From Ferriphaselus amnicola (GTDB lineage: Bacteria; Pseudomonadota; Gammaproteobacteria; Burkholderiales; Gallionellaceae), in contig NZ_AP018738.1 in the NCBI RefSeq assembly GCF_000974685.2, positions 620,001 to 684,000 on the forward strand: a stretch of DNA of 64,000 bases, read 5' to 3'. Each line of letters opens with the position of its first letter. Within the stretch, counting starts at the first letter, position 1. The notes beneath the pieces are model-generated. The model was not told where the DNA came from and did not search any database. It was given only the letters and a program-made list of their open reading frames with translations. Below, piece after piece: positions 48,091 through 58,964 of this stretch. The translations under genes and the position numbers were made by a program.

Positions 48091-50094
48091 GTGGATAAAT
48101 TGGGGATGACTCTCGAACAGGCTTTGCGATCGTCTCTTCAGGCTGAGGTCGTGCCGGAAATGGCGCTGGCTGCGCTGATCGCAGCGATTCGCCCAGCTTC
48201 GCCCACCAATCACGAGGAGTTGGCGCTGCGTTTGCAGGATCTGTGCTGGTTGCTGGAGGAGCGCGCTGACTACCGTCAGGGCTTGCGGCAGGTATTGATG
48301 AGCGTGCTGGAGCACGGTCGCCAGATCAGCTTGTACGCGGAGTCGGGCATCCTGCCCAACACGGGCTTTTTCTCTGAACTGTCGCGCCGCATTAGCCGCT
48401 TCTTCTTGCCGGATGTGATCGATCGTCGCTACCTCAAGGATATGCTGAGCGTGGTTTTTGCCCGCTCCGACGACTTTCAGTGGTTGGAGAGCATCACACT
48501 CGAACAGTGGCAGGTACTTTACGCTGCGCTCAGTCTCCCCAGCTTGCAGGTGAGCGCAGCCTTGGGGCGTACCCGTTACGAGATGCTGGAAGCCGTGCAA
48601 GTGCTGTCGTTTCGCATCGCCTCCATTGGCCTTGATCCTGAGTTGCTGCGCAATGAGCCGAGTCTGGAGGAGTTCGAATCACCGTTCCTCACCCAGAACG
48701 GCGAGATTCGTAACTATTTGGAAGACTACAAGTGCTGGTTGTTAGACTCGAACTATGTACCGCAGGATGACAAGCATATCCATGTCTTGCTGGGGCAATG
48801 CCGCGATGCGCTGACCAAGGTCCGACGTATCGCTTTGCAACGCGGCACCAGCATCACGCTAACTTACAAACTGCGTCGATTGGAGCAGAACATCGCACGC
48901 ATGGAGTCGCTGATCGGCGTGCTTTCCGATTGGCGCGCCGAGGAGGGTGCATCCCTGTTCATGCGTTCGGTGACGTTGTTGTGTGAGTTGGTGCGCGAAG
49001 AAAATCGCAAGAACAACCTGCGCGACCATTTCCGGCAGACGCTGGATCTTCTAGCGTTGCGCGTTACCGAGAATGCTAGCCGGACAGGCGAGCACTACAT
49101 CACCGAGACTCGTAGCGAGTATTTCTCCATGCTGCGCTCAGCGATCGGCGGTGGTTTAATCATTGCATTCATGGCCATGCTTAAGCTGACCCTAGCCAAA
49201 CAGCACATGGCACCGTTGAACGAGGCCATCGCATTCTCGCTCGACTATGGCATCGGGTTCATGTTGATACACATATTTGGCTTTACCGTGGCAACCAAGC
49301 AGCCAGCGATGACGGCGGCGGCGATTGCCGCCAGTATCGATGAATCTGGCGGTCGGGCGCGAAATCTGGACAACCTAGTGACCCTGATCGCACGCACCGT
49401 GCGCAGCCAGATCGTCGCCACCCTAGGCAATGTCGGCATGGTGGTTCCAATGGCCATGCTGATAGGAGCGGCGTTCTATTGGGTGGCGGGCGAGCATTTC
49501 ATCCCGCCGGAAAAAGCCGATCACTTGCTGGAAAGTATCAGCCCATTGGGCTTGAATTTGTTTTATGCCGCTATCGCCGGTGTTTGCTTGTTCTTAGCGG
49601 GGCAAATCGCCGGCTATTACGACAATCTTTGCGTTTATAACCGCATTCCAGAGCGGCTAAAACAATTGCGATGGTTGAGCCGCTTGCTGGGTGAGGAGCG
49701 TTTAGGACGCATGGCAGCCTATGTCGAGTGCAATCTGGGTGCCTTAGCGGGTAACTTCTATTTCGGCTTTTTGCTGGGCGGCATGGCATCGATAGGCGTA
49801 CTGTTTGGCCTGCCGTTTGACGTTCGTCACGTCACGATTTCGGGCGGATATTGGGGATTCTCGTTGGTTGCCTTAGATTTTGCTGTGGAATGGCAGACCG
49901 TGATTGTTGCGCTAGTCGGCGTCCTGATGATTGGTTTCGTGAACTTGGCCGTCAGTTTTGGGTTCGCACTTACCGTAGCGCTCAAAGCACGGCAGGTCAG
50001 TGTTGAGCAAGGCGGTTGGCACTTGCTGCGCAAAGTGCTGCAACGCTTCTGGCAATCTCCTCGTGAATTCCTGATGCCGCCGCGCAGAGATTAG
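48091..50094 (+). CDS. COG4389-family membrane protein (commonly labelled site-specific recombinase)
   Basis: A 667-residue protein that databases usually name site-specific recombinase (Gcr family). I see no recombinase catalytic motif. The N-terminal half is soluble and helical. The C-terminal half has about six hydrophobic helices (near residues 350-370, 385-405, 450-470, 490-515, 550-580 and 600-635). It therefore looks like an integral membrane protein of unknown function. GTG at 48091 or ATG at 48106 could start it. No sign of mobility is seen around it. Confidence 0.75.
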   Translation: MDKLGMTLEQALRSSLQAEVVPEMALAALIAAIRPASPTNHEELALRLQDLCWLLEERADYRQGLRQVLMSVLEHGRQISLYAESGILPNTGFFSELSRRISRFFLPDVIDRRYLKDMLSVVFARSDDFQWLESITLEQWQVLYAALSLPSLQVSAALGRTRYEMLEAVQVLSFRIASIGLDPELLRNEPSLEEFESPFLTQNGEIRNYLEDYKCWLLDSNYVPQDDKHIHVLLGQCRDALTKVRRIALQRGTSITLTYKLRRLEQNIARMESLIGVLSDWRAEEGASLFMRSVTLLCELVREENRKNNLRDHFRQTLDLLALRVTENASRTGEHYITETRSEYFSMLRSAIGGGLIIAFMAMLKLTLAKQHMAPLNEAIAFSLDYGIGFMLIHIFGFTVATKQPAMTAAAIAASIDESGGRARNLDNLVTLIARTVRSQIVATLGNVGMVVPMAMLIGAAFYWVAGEHFIPPEKADHLLESISPLGLNLFYAAIAGVCLFLAGQIAGYYDNLCVYNRIPERLKQLRWLSRLLGEERLGRMAAYVECNLGALAGNFYFGFLLGGMASIGVLFGLPFDVRHVTISGGYWGFSLVALDFAVEWQTVIVALVGVLMIGFVNLAVSFGFALTVALKARQVSVEQGGWHLLRKVLQRFWQSPREFLMPPRRD

Positions 50095-50096
50095 TC

Positions 50097-50996
50097 ATGG
50101 CCAAAATGGGCCGCTCTAGCTCCGATCACACGTGGGAGCCACAGTCCTTGTTGGCATCGCCCTTGTTCGCGGCTTTGGCTGCTGTCATTCGTCAGATGCC
50201 CGCGAGCCGATTCCCGACGCTGGACGATCTCAACGCGCTGTTAGCGGTACGGCAACCTGCCATCACTGTCAGTCATGGCCATCGGATTGAGTTTGTGCCG
50301 CAGGCACGTGGCAGACTGGCCTTCGAGGCGCAGTACGAGCCGCGTTGCCATCTTTCCGGCGAGGTACAGACCCGCGCCGACAACTGGCACGATCTGCTCA
50401 ACGCGCTGGTGTGGCTGACCTTCCCAAAATCCAAAGCGGCGATCAATGACCGCCATTACCGTGCGCTGACCGAGGGAGCGCAGCAAAACGACCTCAGCAG
50501 CCAGCGCGGGTCGATACGCGACACCAATACCTTGTTGGACGAGTCCGGTGTGATCGTCGTCTATGCCGATGATGACGTGGCCAGATTGTTGCGTGATTTT
50601 CGCTGGAAAGAGCTGTTTTGGCAGCGACGTGAGCAAGTGCGCAGTCGTATGGGGTTCTTCCTATTCGGCCACGGTCTGTACGAAAAGGCGCTGCAACCCT
50701 ATGTGGGTATGACTGGCCAAGGCTGGTTATTGCGCGTCGAGCCCGATTTCTTTGCTTGGCCGCTGGAGCAACAGTTGGCGTACGTGGACGAGTCGTTGGC
50801 CGCGTATCTGTCCGTACCCGCGCATTGCCGGAGTACACGCGAGCTCTCGCCGGTGCCGCTGTTGGGTGTGCCGGGCTGGGCGGCAGAAAACGAGTGTGCT
50901 GCGTATTACGACAACACCCACTACTTCCGCTCCGGCAGGCAGAGTTCAGCGCAGTGCAAACCGCTGCGCACCGCACCTTCCAGCGTCGCTGGATAA
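50097..50996 (+). CDS. DUF3025 family protein
   Basis: A 299-residue protein of the DUF3025 family, found mainly in beta/gammaproteobacteria and of unknown function. Recognisable stretches are WHDLLNALVWLTFPKSKAAIN, GSIRDTNTLLDESG and LFGHGLYEKALQPYVGMTG. No signal peptide or membrane helix is present. The last about 25 codons (50921-50996) overlap the 3' end of hpnE on the other strand, so the extreme C-terminus is probably a variable tail. It begins three bases after the preceding gene's stop. Confidence 0.85.
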   Translation: MAKMGRSSSDHTWEPQSLLASPLFAALAAVIRQMPASRFPTLDDLNALLAVRQPAITVSHGHRIEFVPQARGRLAFEAQYEPRCHLSGEVQTRADNWHDLLNALVWLTFPKSKAAINDRHYRALTEGAQQNDLSSQRGSIRDTNTLLDESGVIVVYADDDVARLLRDFRWKELFWQRREQVRSRMGFFLFGHGLYEKALQPYVGMTGQGWLLRVEPDFFAWPLEQQLAYVDESLAAYLSVPAHCRSTRELSPVPLLGVPGWAAENECAAYYDNTHYFRSGRQSSAQCKPLRTAPSSVAG

Positions 50997-52276
50997 TCGC
51001 CTGCCGTGTAGTCGCCTGCCAAATACAGACCGGTCAAGGCGGTTCGTTGGCTGGGGCGTTTGAGGTTGGGTGCGCAGCAGAAGGTGGCGCGCTTCTCCGC
51101 GATGACTTTGTACCAGAGCGGCGCTTGCACGATGCCGAACTCTACACGCAGTTCTGCGATGACTTTGTGCACCAACTCGTCTTGCCCCAGTTGCTGATGC
51201 AGGCCTTCCGCGCTGATGACGCTGGCGATCAGCCCATGCTGCCCAGAGATTCGTCCCTTGTCGAACAGCCACTGGCTGACGCGCTGGTGCAGCCCGAGCA
51301 TGGCATGGGGCAGGATGACATCCGCCGGATATTGTAGATACACTGTGTAGATCGGCTGATGCTCCAGTGCCTCGATCTGCACAACGGTTTCCGCCAGTTC
51401 GGGGATAGTGCTTAGCAAACGTGCGGTGACCACCGGAGACGTGGCGCAGATGACGTGGCTGTAGCGTTGCACGCCCAGCGCTGTTTCCAGCTCGAAACCG
51501 CCCTCAATCGGCGTGATATGTTCCACGCCGCAGGACAGATGCACCATGCCGCCACGCTGTTCGACAAAGCGCGCCGCGCGTTGCGGGAACAGCGCGGTGA
51601 AATCCAGCCGAGGCAGCAGCATGTCGGAATCAGCGCGCGCCTGATTGAGCGAGTCGCGCAGCACGTTGAGCAGCACCTGCGCCGACGCTTGGGCGATGGG
51701 CGTGTTCAGCGCCGCGAGGGTGAGCGGTTCCCACAGCTTGAGTGTCAGGTTTGCATCTTGGCCGTAGGCGCGCAGCAATTCGAGCACTGTGCAATCCTTA
51801 CCCTCTCCCCCAGTTCCTCCCTCGAAAGCGTGGGAGGGGAGAGTGAAGGCGTTGCTGCGCATCGCCAGCATGAAACGAGCGGCCATCAGTCGTTCATTCC
51901 AAGTCAGCCCATCCGCCCGCATCAGCGCGACCAGCAGATGCAACGGGGCGGGCAGTTTCGGAGCGCGAAGCGTGAAATGACCATGCAGGTCGAGTTGCAA
52001 CGGCAGTCGCAGGAAGTCCTGCGCGATGTTGCCGCCAACCAGCTCGATTAGGCGCAGTGTGTCGTGGTAGCAACCCAGTAGCAGGTGTTGGCCATTGTCC
52101 AGTTGAGTGTCGTTGTAACTGACGCCGCGCGCGCGTCCGCCCAGCTGTTTGGCGCTTTCGAATACCGTAACGGGAATGCCGCGTCGCGCCAACTCTACCG
52201 CCGCAGCCATACCCGCATAGCCGCCGCCGATGATGGCCGGGTTTAGTTCTTCAGCCACGCCTTGAACGCCAGCCAC
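50921..52276 (-). CDS. hpnE: Hydroxysqualene dehydroxylase HpnE
   Basis: Converts hydroxysqualene to squalene, the last step of the HpnCDE route to hopanoid precursors. The 451 residues are an amine-oxidase-like FAD protein with the dinucleotide motif AIIGGGYAGMAAAVELARRG near the N-terminus and a C-terminal FAD contact (GLYLAGDYTAGDYPATLEGAVRSG). The start is GTG at 52276 or 52258, inside the 3' end of hpnD. It is the last gene of a minus-strand operon and overlaps the DUF3025 gene tail to tail by 76 bases. No hopene cyclase gene (shc) is in the window. Confidence 0.93.
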   Translation of the reverse strand: MAGVQGVAEELNPAIIGGGYAGMAAAVELARRGIPVTVFESAKQLGGRARGVSYNDTQLDNGQHLLLGCYHDTLRLIELVGGNIAQDFLRLPLQLDLHGHFTLRAPKLPAPLHLLVALMRADGLTWNERLMAARFMLAMRSNAFTLPSHAFEGGTGGEGKDCTVLELLRAYGQDANLTLKLWEPLTLAALNTPIAQASAQVLLNVLRDSLNQARADSDMLLPRLDFTALFPQRAARFVEQRGGMVHLSCGVEHITPIEGGFELETALGVQRYSHVICATSPVVTARLLSTIPELAETVVQIEALEHQPIYTVYLQYPADVILPHAMLGLHQRVSQWLFDKGRISGQHGLIASVISAEGLHQQLGQDELVHKVIAELRVEFGIVQAPLWYKVIAEKRATFCCAPNLKRPSQRTALTGLYLAGDYTAGDYPATLEGAVRSGLHCAELCLPERK

Positions 52277-53076
52277 AGTTTGTATCGCGGCGTGAGCGAC
52301 ACGCGCTCTTTCAGCACGTGGCAGCCGCTGGCGACGATCTCGTCGAGGACAGCGCGATAGATGGCGGCCATGATCAGACCGACGCGCTGCGCCTTGCGGT
52401 CAGCTTTGGGAAGTTGGTCGAACGCCTGCTGGTAATAGCGCTTGGCCCGTTCGATCTGGAACTCCATCAGCTTATGGAATTCCGGCGTCTCCTTGGCGTC
52501 GAGGATGTCGTTGGTATGCACACCGAACTGCGCCAGCTCGTCCAGCGGCAGGTAGATGCGACCGCGCCGTGCATCTTCGCCCACGTCGCGGATGATGTTG
52601 GTGAGCTGGAAAGCGATGCCCAGATCATGGGCATATTTCAGTGTCTTGCGATCGGTGTAGCCGAAGATCTCCGCCGCCAGCAGGCCGACCACCGAGGCGA
52701 CGCGGTAGCAATACAGTTGCAGCGACTTGAAATCGTCGTAGCTGTGGCGGTTGAGATCCATCTCCATACCGTCGATGATCTCCAGCAGATGTTCCTGCGG
52801 TAGCTTGTACTGCCGCACCACTGGAACCAGCGCCTGACACACAGGATGCTGCGGCTTACCTGTGTAGATTTCCTCTACCTGACCGCGCCACCAAGCCAGC
52901 GTGATGCGCGCCACGTTCTCGTCCGAGCACTCGTCCACCACATCGTCCACTTCACGGCAGAACGCATACAGCGCCGTCATCGCGCGGCGGCGTTCGGGCG
53001 ACAGGAAGCGGAAGCTGGCGTAGAAGCTGGAGCCGCTGCTGGCGGTTTTGTCTTGGCAATATTGGTCGGGAGTCAT
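52243..53076 (-). CDS. hpnD: Presqualene diphosphate synthase HpnD
   Basis: Joins two farnesyl diphosphates to presqualene diphosphate. A 277-residue trans-isoprenyl synthase from ATG at 53076, which lies immediately after the hpnC stop. The two aspartate-rich motifs are DDVVDE (about 51-56) and the later NIIRDVGEDARRGR (about 162-175), with the RIYLPLDELAQFGV signature between. It overlaps hpnE by 34 bases. Confidence 0.93.
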   Translation of the reverse strand: MTPDQYCQDKTASSGSSFYASFRFLSPERRRAMTALYAFCREVDDVVDECSDENVARITLAWWRGQVEEIYTGKPQHPVCQALVPVVRQYKLPQEHLLEIIDGMEMDLNRHSYDDFKSLQLYCYRVASVVGLLAAEIFGYTDRKTLKYAHDLGIAFQLTNIIRDVGEDARRGRIYLPLDELAQFGVHTNDILDAKETPEFHKLMEFQIERAKRYYQQAFDQLPKADRKAQRVGLIMAAIYRAVLDEIVASGCHVLKERVSLTPRYKLWLAFKAWLKN

Positions 53077-53077
53077 G

Positions 53078-53893
53078 TCAGAAAGAGAACGGCGCACTTT
53101 TGGCTAGCATGATAACCCAGTCCAGCGGCTTCAACACTGGGCGGCTGCGGAACACGTCGTAGTCCACCGCGTCCAGCTTGTCCAGGATGCGCAGCCCACC
53201 GGCGATGATGAGCCGCATCTCCAGCCCGATGCGGCCACGCAGAATGCTGCCCAGCGGCGCGCCATTTTGCATCAGCTCACGGGCGCGCTGCACCTGAAAG
53301 CGCATCAGCTTGCGCCAAGCCTCGGAGTTTGGGGCATGGGCGATGTCAGATTCCATCATGCCGAAACGCGCCAGCTCATCCAGCGGAAGGTAGATGCGAC
53401 CGATGGCGATGTCCTTGGCCACGTCCTGCCAGAAATTGATGAGCTGCAAACTGGTGCAGATGGCATCGGAATAGGCGAGGTTGGTCGGCGTGGCTTCCTC
53501 GTACAGATGCAGCAGTAAACGCCCCACCGGATTGGCCGAGCGGCGGCAGTAATCCAGCAGCTCGGCGTAATCGGCGTAGCGCTTCTGCACCACGTCCTGC
53601 GAAAAAGCATCGAGGAGATCGTGGAATAGTTGCAGCGGCAGGCCGTACTCGCTGACGATGCCCGCCAGATCGCGGAACAGCGGCGTGAGTGGCGTTTCGC
53701 CGGAACCGATACGATTCAGCTCGGCGCGGAAGTCATCCAGCTTGGCCAGTCGCTCTGCGTCTGGAACATCGCCCTCATCGGCAAAATCATCCGCTTGGCG
53801 CGCAAAGTTATAGATGATCTCCACCGGCCTGCGCAGCCGCTTGGGCAGCAGGATGGAAGCGACGGGGAAGTTTTCGTAGTGATCGACAGGCAT
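53078..53893 (-). CDS. hpnC: Hydroxysqualene synthase HpnC
   Basis: Converts presqualene diphosphate to hydroxysqualene. The 271-residue protein belongs to the squalene/phytoene synthase family, with DDFADE (near residue 34) and the second aspartate site in NFWQDVAKD, plus RIYLPLDELARFGM. It is distinct from but related to hpnD, as usual in hpnCDE sets. Two bases separate it from the lipoprotein gene upstream. Confidence 0.92.
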   Translation of the reverse strand: MPVDHYENFPVASILLPKRLRRPVEIIYNFARQADDFADEGDVPDAERLAKLDDFRAELNRIGSGETPLTPLFRDLAGIVSEYGLPLQLFHDLLDAFSQDVVQKRYADYAELLDYCRRSANPVGRLLLHLYEEATPTNLAYSDAICTSLQLINFWQDVAKDIAIGRIYLPLDELARFGMMESDIAHAPNSEAWRKLMRFQVQRARELMQNGAPLGSILRGRIGLEMRLIIAGGLRILDKLDAVDYDVFRSRPVLKPLDWVIMLAKSAPFSF

Positions 53894-53895
53894 GG

Positions 53896-54282
53896 TTAAT
53901 TAGTGATTGTTAGTTTGAACTGATCCCATTCAAACCATCCCCGCTTTACTGTGATGACAGAATCTTTGAAATAAGGCACTGAAAAAGTTTCAGAATTCTC
54001 AAACCCTAGGTCTGAGGCAATCAGCAATTTCTCGTTCTCAATTTTCCAGTAGAGGAGAGGGGCTGCTATTTCACTTCCTTTCTTTCCGATTGAGGCTGCG
54101 ATGTAACCGTTTTCGAGAAATTGATAAGCCTCTATTCTTGAGGGGTCAATTAGTTCTAGTGATTTTCCGGGGAGTTGTAATGATGCCCAATAGATCCTAG
54201 AGCCTTTATTGTTCGGTGTGCATCCCAATAAGCCTATGGATAGTGCCAATCCAAAGGCTATGCGAAGTGTTAGTCGCTCCAT
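53896..54282 (-). CDS. Small predicted lipoprotein, function unknown
   Basis: A 128-residue protein with a lipoprotein signal (hydrophobic stretch then LLGC, Cys20). I do not recognise the mature part; it is beta-rich in appearance (VITVKRGWFEWDQFKLTIT at the end). The DNA is clearly more AT-rich than the flanking prmB and hpnC genes, which hints at later insertion into the operon. It sits 12 bases after prmB and 2 bases before hpnC. Confidence 0.7.
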   Translation of the reverse strand: MERLTLRIAFGLALSIGLLGCTPNNKGSRIYWASLQLPGKSLELIDPSRIEAYQFLENGYIAASIGKKGSEIAAPLLYWKIENEKLLIASDLGFENSETFSVPYFKDSVITVKRGWFEWDQFKLTITN

Positions 54283-54294
54283 GTCTATCTGGAT

Positions 54295-56689
<2,395 letters not shown>

Positions 56690-56704
56690 CGTTTCCTCTA
56701 AGTG

Positions 56705-56796
56705 TTCGTCATTCCGGCGAAGGCCGGAATCTAGTGGCGAGCAAGGCTCGCCAGTTTGTTGATGGCTGGATTCCGGGTCAAGCACGGAATGACGAA
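56705..56796. repeat. Cloverleaf-like palindromic repeat (REP/MITE-type) between dapD and yffB
   Basis: Perfect 12-bp ends (TTCGTCATTCCG at 56705-56716; CGGAATGACGAA at 56785-56796) enclose further hairpins: ATTCCGGC/GCCGGAAT (56711-56730) and GGCGAGC/GCTCGCC (56736-56752), plus ATTCCG/CGGAAT near the right end. It looks like a member of the CATTCC...GGAATG family of dispersed repeats known from many proteobacteria. Confidence 0.75.
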
Positions 56797-56809
56797 GAGG
56801 GGAGGTGTG

Positions 56810-57634
56810 TCAAATCCCGCGCAGCAGTTCGTTGATGCCGACTTTGCCCAGTGTCTTCGCATCCACCTTCTTCACGATCACGGCGCAGTACAGGCTGTAG
56901 CTGCCGTCCTTGGAGGGCAGGTTGCCGGACACCACGACCGAGCCAGCAGGCACGCGGCCATAGAAGACTTCGCCGGTCTCGCGGTCGTAGATCTTGGTGG
57001 ATTGGCCGATGTACACGCCCATGGAGATCACTGAGCCTTCTTCCACGATCACGCCTTCGACCACTTCGGAGCGCGCGCCGATGAAGCAGTTGTCTTCGAT
57101 GATGGTGGGGTTGGCCTGCACGGGTTCCAGCACGCCGCCGATGCCGACGCCGCCGGACAGGTGCACGTTCTTGCCGATCTGGGCGCAGGAGCCGACGGTG
57201 GCCCAAGTATCCACCATCGCGCCTTCATCCACGTAGCCGCCGATGTTGACGTAAGACGGCATCAGCACCACGTTCTTAGCGATGTAGGAACCACGGCGCG
57301 CAGCGGCCGGAGGCACGACGCGGAAGCCGCCTTCACGGAAGTCGCGGCTGTTGTAGTCGGCGAACTTGGAAGGCACCTTGTCGAAATAGTTGGTGAAACC
57401 GCCCTTGATGAAGGCGTTGTCTTCGATGCGGAACGACAGCAGCACGGCCTTCTTGATCCACTGGTGGGTGATCCAGTTGCCGACGCTGACGCGCTCGGCG
57501 ACACGCAGCTTGCCGGAATCCAGCCCGGCGATGACGGTGTTGATGGCTTCCTTGAGCTTGGAATCGACAGTGCGCGGGGTGATCTCGGCGCGGCGTTCAA
57601 AGGCTTCTTCGATGATGTTCTGTAAGTCTTGCAT
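56810..57634 (-). CDS. dapD: 2,3,4,5-tetrahydropyridine-2,6-dicarboxylate N-succinyltransferase
   Basis: Transfers succinyl from succinyl-CoA in the lysine/DAP pathway. The 274-residue protein has the N-terminal helical domain and a left-handed beta-helix of hexapeptide repeats (about 105-240: [32 protein letters not shown]). The C-terminal [20 protein letters not shown] region is typical. A TATAAT box on the minus strand at 57699-57704 is a likely promoter. Confidence 0.97.
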   Translation of the reverse strand: MQDLQNIIEEAFERRAEITPRTVDSKLKEAINTVIAGLDSGKLRVAERVSVGNWITHQWIKKAVLLSFRIEDNAFIKGGFTNYFDKVPSKFADYNSRDFREGGFRVVPPAAARRGSYIAKNVVLMPSYVNIGGYVDEGAMVDTWATVGSCAQIGKNVHLSGGVGIGGVLEPVQANPTIIEDNCFIGARSEVVEGVIVEEGSVISMGVYIGQSTKIYDRETGEVFYGRVPAGSVVVSGNLPSKDGSYSLYCAVIVKKVDAKTLGKVGINELLRGI

Positions 57635-57698
57635 GGTGGATTCCTGATGGTTGAATTAATCGGGTTGCGACAAGCTATTCGGTTCAGCGATGGCCTGC

Positions 57699-57704
57699 AT
57701 TATA
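57699..57704 (-). promoter_or_regulatory. -10 box of the dapD operon
   Basis: TATAAT on the minus strand, about 65 bases upstream of dapD. The -35 region (TTATGT at 17 bases) is weak. Confidence 0.4.
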
Positions 57705-57734
57705 GCCTCACGCCGCTGAGCACATAAAATCAAG

Positions 57735-57765
57735 CCGCGCTGAACTTGCCTGACGTGCAGCGCGG
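57735..57765 (-). terminator. Probable terminator of the DegS-like gene
   Basis: Perfect 8-bp stem CCGCGCTG/CAGCGCGG (57735-57742 and 57758-57765), 15-base loop, then TTGATTTTA on the minus strand. It is 11 bases after the protease stop codon. Confidence 0.55.
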
Positions 57766-57775
57766 TGTATCTCTA

Positions 57776-58927
57776 TCAGTTTTTAGTTTGAGGTTTAGGG
57801 CGTTTCCCAACCTTGACTTGTGCGACCAGTTCGTTCTGGTTGCGCAGTAGGTGCAGGACGGCCAGCTTGCTTGGAGGCAAGGCGGCGATGGCTTCCAACA
57901 TGGAGGTGGAATCGGTCAGCTCCTTGTCACCCACGGCAAACAGGATGTCGCCAGCGCGCACGCCCGCTTGATCGGCGGGGCCACCACGGACCACTTCGGA
58001 GATCAATACGCCGCTACGGTTGCCTAACTTGAACGAATCGGCCAGTTCAGGAGTGATTTCCTGAATGGCAACGCCGATCCAGCCGCGCGTGACCGTTCCA
58101 GTTTGAATGATCTGTTCCATCACTTTTTTGGCGGTGCTCACGGGGATGGCGAAGCCGATGCCGAGCGAACCGCCGTTGGGCGAATAGATCGCGCTGTTGA
58201 TGCCGATCAAGTTGCCATTCACGTCCACCAATGCGCCGCCGGAATTGCCGGGGTTGATGGCGGCATCGGTCTGGATGAAATTCTCGAAGGTGTTCAGGCC
58301 GAGATGGTTACGTTTGAGTGCGCTGACGATGCCCATGGTAACGGTCTGGCCGACGCCGAAAGGATTGCCGATGGCGAGCACCACATCGCCGACCTGAGCT
58401 TTGTCGGAGTGGCCGAAGGTGATGGCGGGCAGGCCGCCAGGCAGGTCGATCTTGATGACCGCCAGATCAGTCTCGGGGTCGGAGCCAATGATGCGAGCGC
58501 GAGCGTTGCGTCCGTCAGCCAATGCGACTTCGATCTGGTCAGCGGATTCAACGACGTGGTGATTGGTCAGGATGTAGCCATCTTCGCTGACGATGACACC
58601 CGAGCCCAAGCTGTTGCTGCGTTCGGTAGCGTCGTCATATTGATCGCCAAAGAAGAAGCGGAAGCGCGGGTCATCTAGCAAGGGGTTGGCCTTGACTTCG
58701 GTGCTGGTGTAGATGTTGACCACGGAAGGCATGACTTTTTTCGCCGAGGCGCTGAAGCCGGTGCCGGGCAGACTGCTACCGCTTTCCGAAGCATCTTCGC
58801 GTAGCGTGACTACGCCGCCGCTGCTGGCTGCTTTCGGCAGGAGTTCCGGTCGCAGCGTGTGGATGATAAACAGCATGGCGAGGCCGATGGTGGTGGCTTG
58901 GGCGAACAGGAGCCAGAATTTGCGCAT
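57776..58927 (-). CDS. Membrane-anchored trypsin-like serine protease with one PDZ domain (DegS/AlgW-like)
   Basis: A periplasmic S1C protease of 383 residues with one N-terminal membrane anchor (about 5-24). The catalytic triad His (TNHHVVES), Asp (ETDLAVIKI) and Ser (NPGNSGGALVD) is complete, followed by one PDZ domain (about 285-375). One PDZ plus an anchor is the architecture of DegS/AlgW, which start sigmaE release by cleaving RseA/MucA, while DegP/DegQ have two PDZ. No rseA or rpoE is in the window. Nif3 is transcribed divergently. Confidence 0.9.
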   Translation of the reverse strand: MRKFWLLFAQATTIGLAMLFIIHTLRPELLPKAASSGGVVTLREDASESGSSLPGTGFSASAKKVMPSVVNIYTSTEVKANPLLDDPRFRFFFGDQYDDATERSNSLGSGVIVSEDGYILTNHHVVESADQIEVALADGRNARARIIGSDPETDLAVIKIDLPGGLPAITFGHSDKAQVGDVVLAIGNPFGVGQTVTMGIVSALKRNHLGLNTFENFIQTDAAINPGNSGGALVDVNGNLIGINSAIYSPNGGSLGIGFAIPVSTAKKVMEQIIQTGTVTRGWIGVAIQEITPELADSFKLGNRSGVLISEVVRGGPADQAGVRAGDILFAVGDKELTDSTSMLEAIAALPPSKLAVLHLLRNQNELVAQVKVGKRPKPQTKN

Positions 58928-58964
58928 GGTATGATGACGTAACCCGAGATTCAGGAGTTTTATT

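Noticed and set aside
47722-48600. 292-residue minus-strand frame across the phosphatase and the COG4389 gene
   Set aside because: Crosses two real genes on the other strand, with no start signal or motif.
48091-50094. A mobile element marked by a site-specific recombinase
   Set aside because: No att-like repeats, no other mobility genes, and the protein itself looks like a membrane protein.
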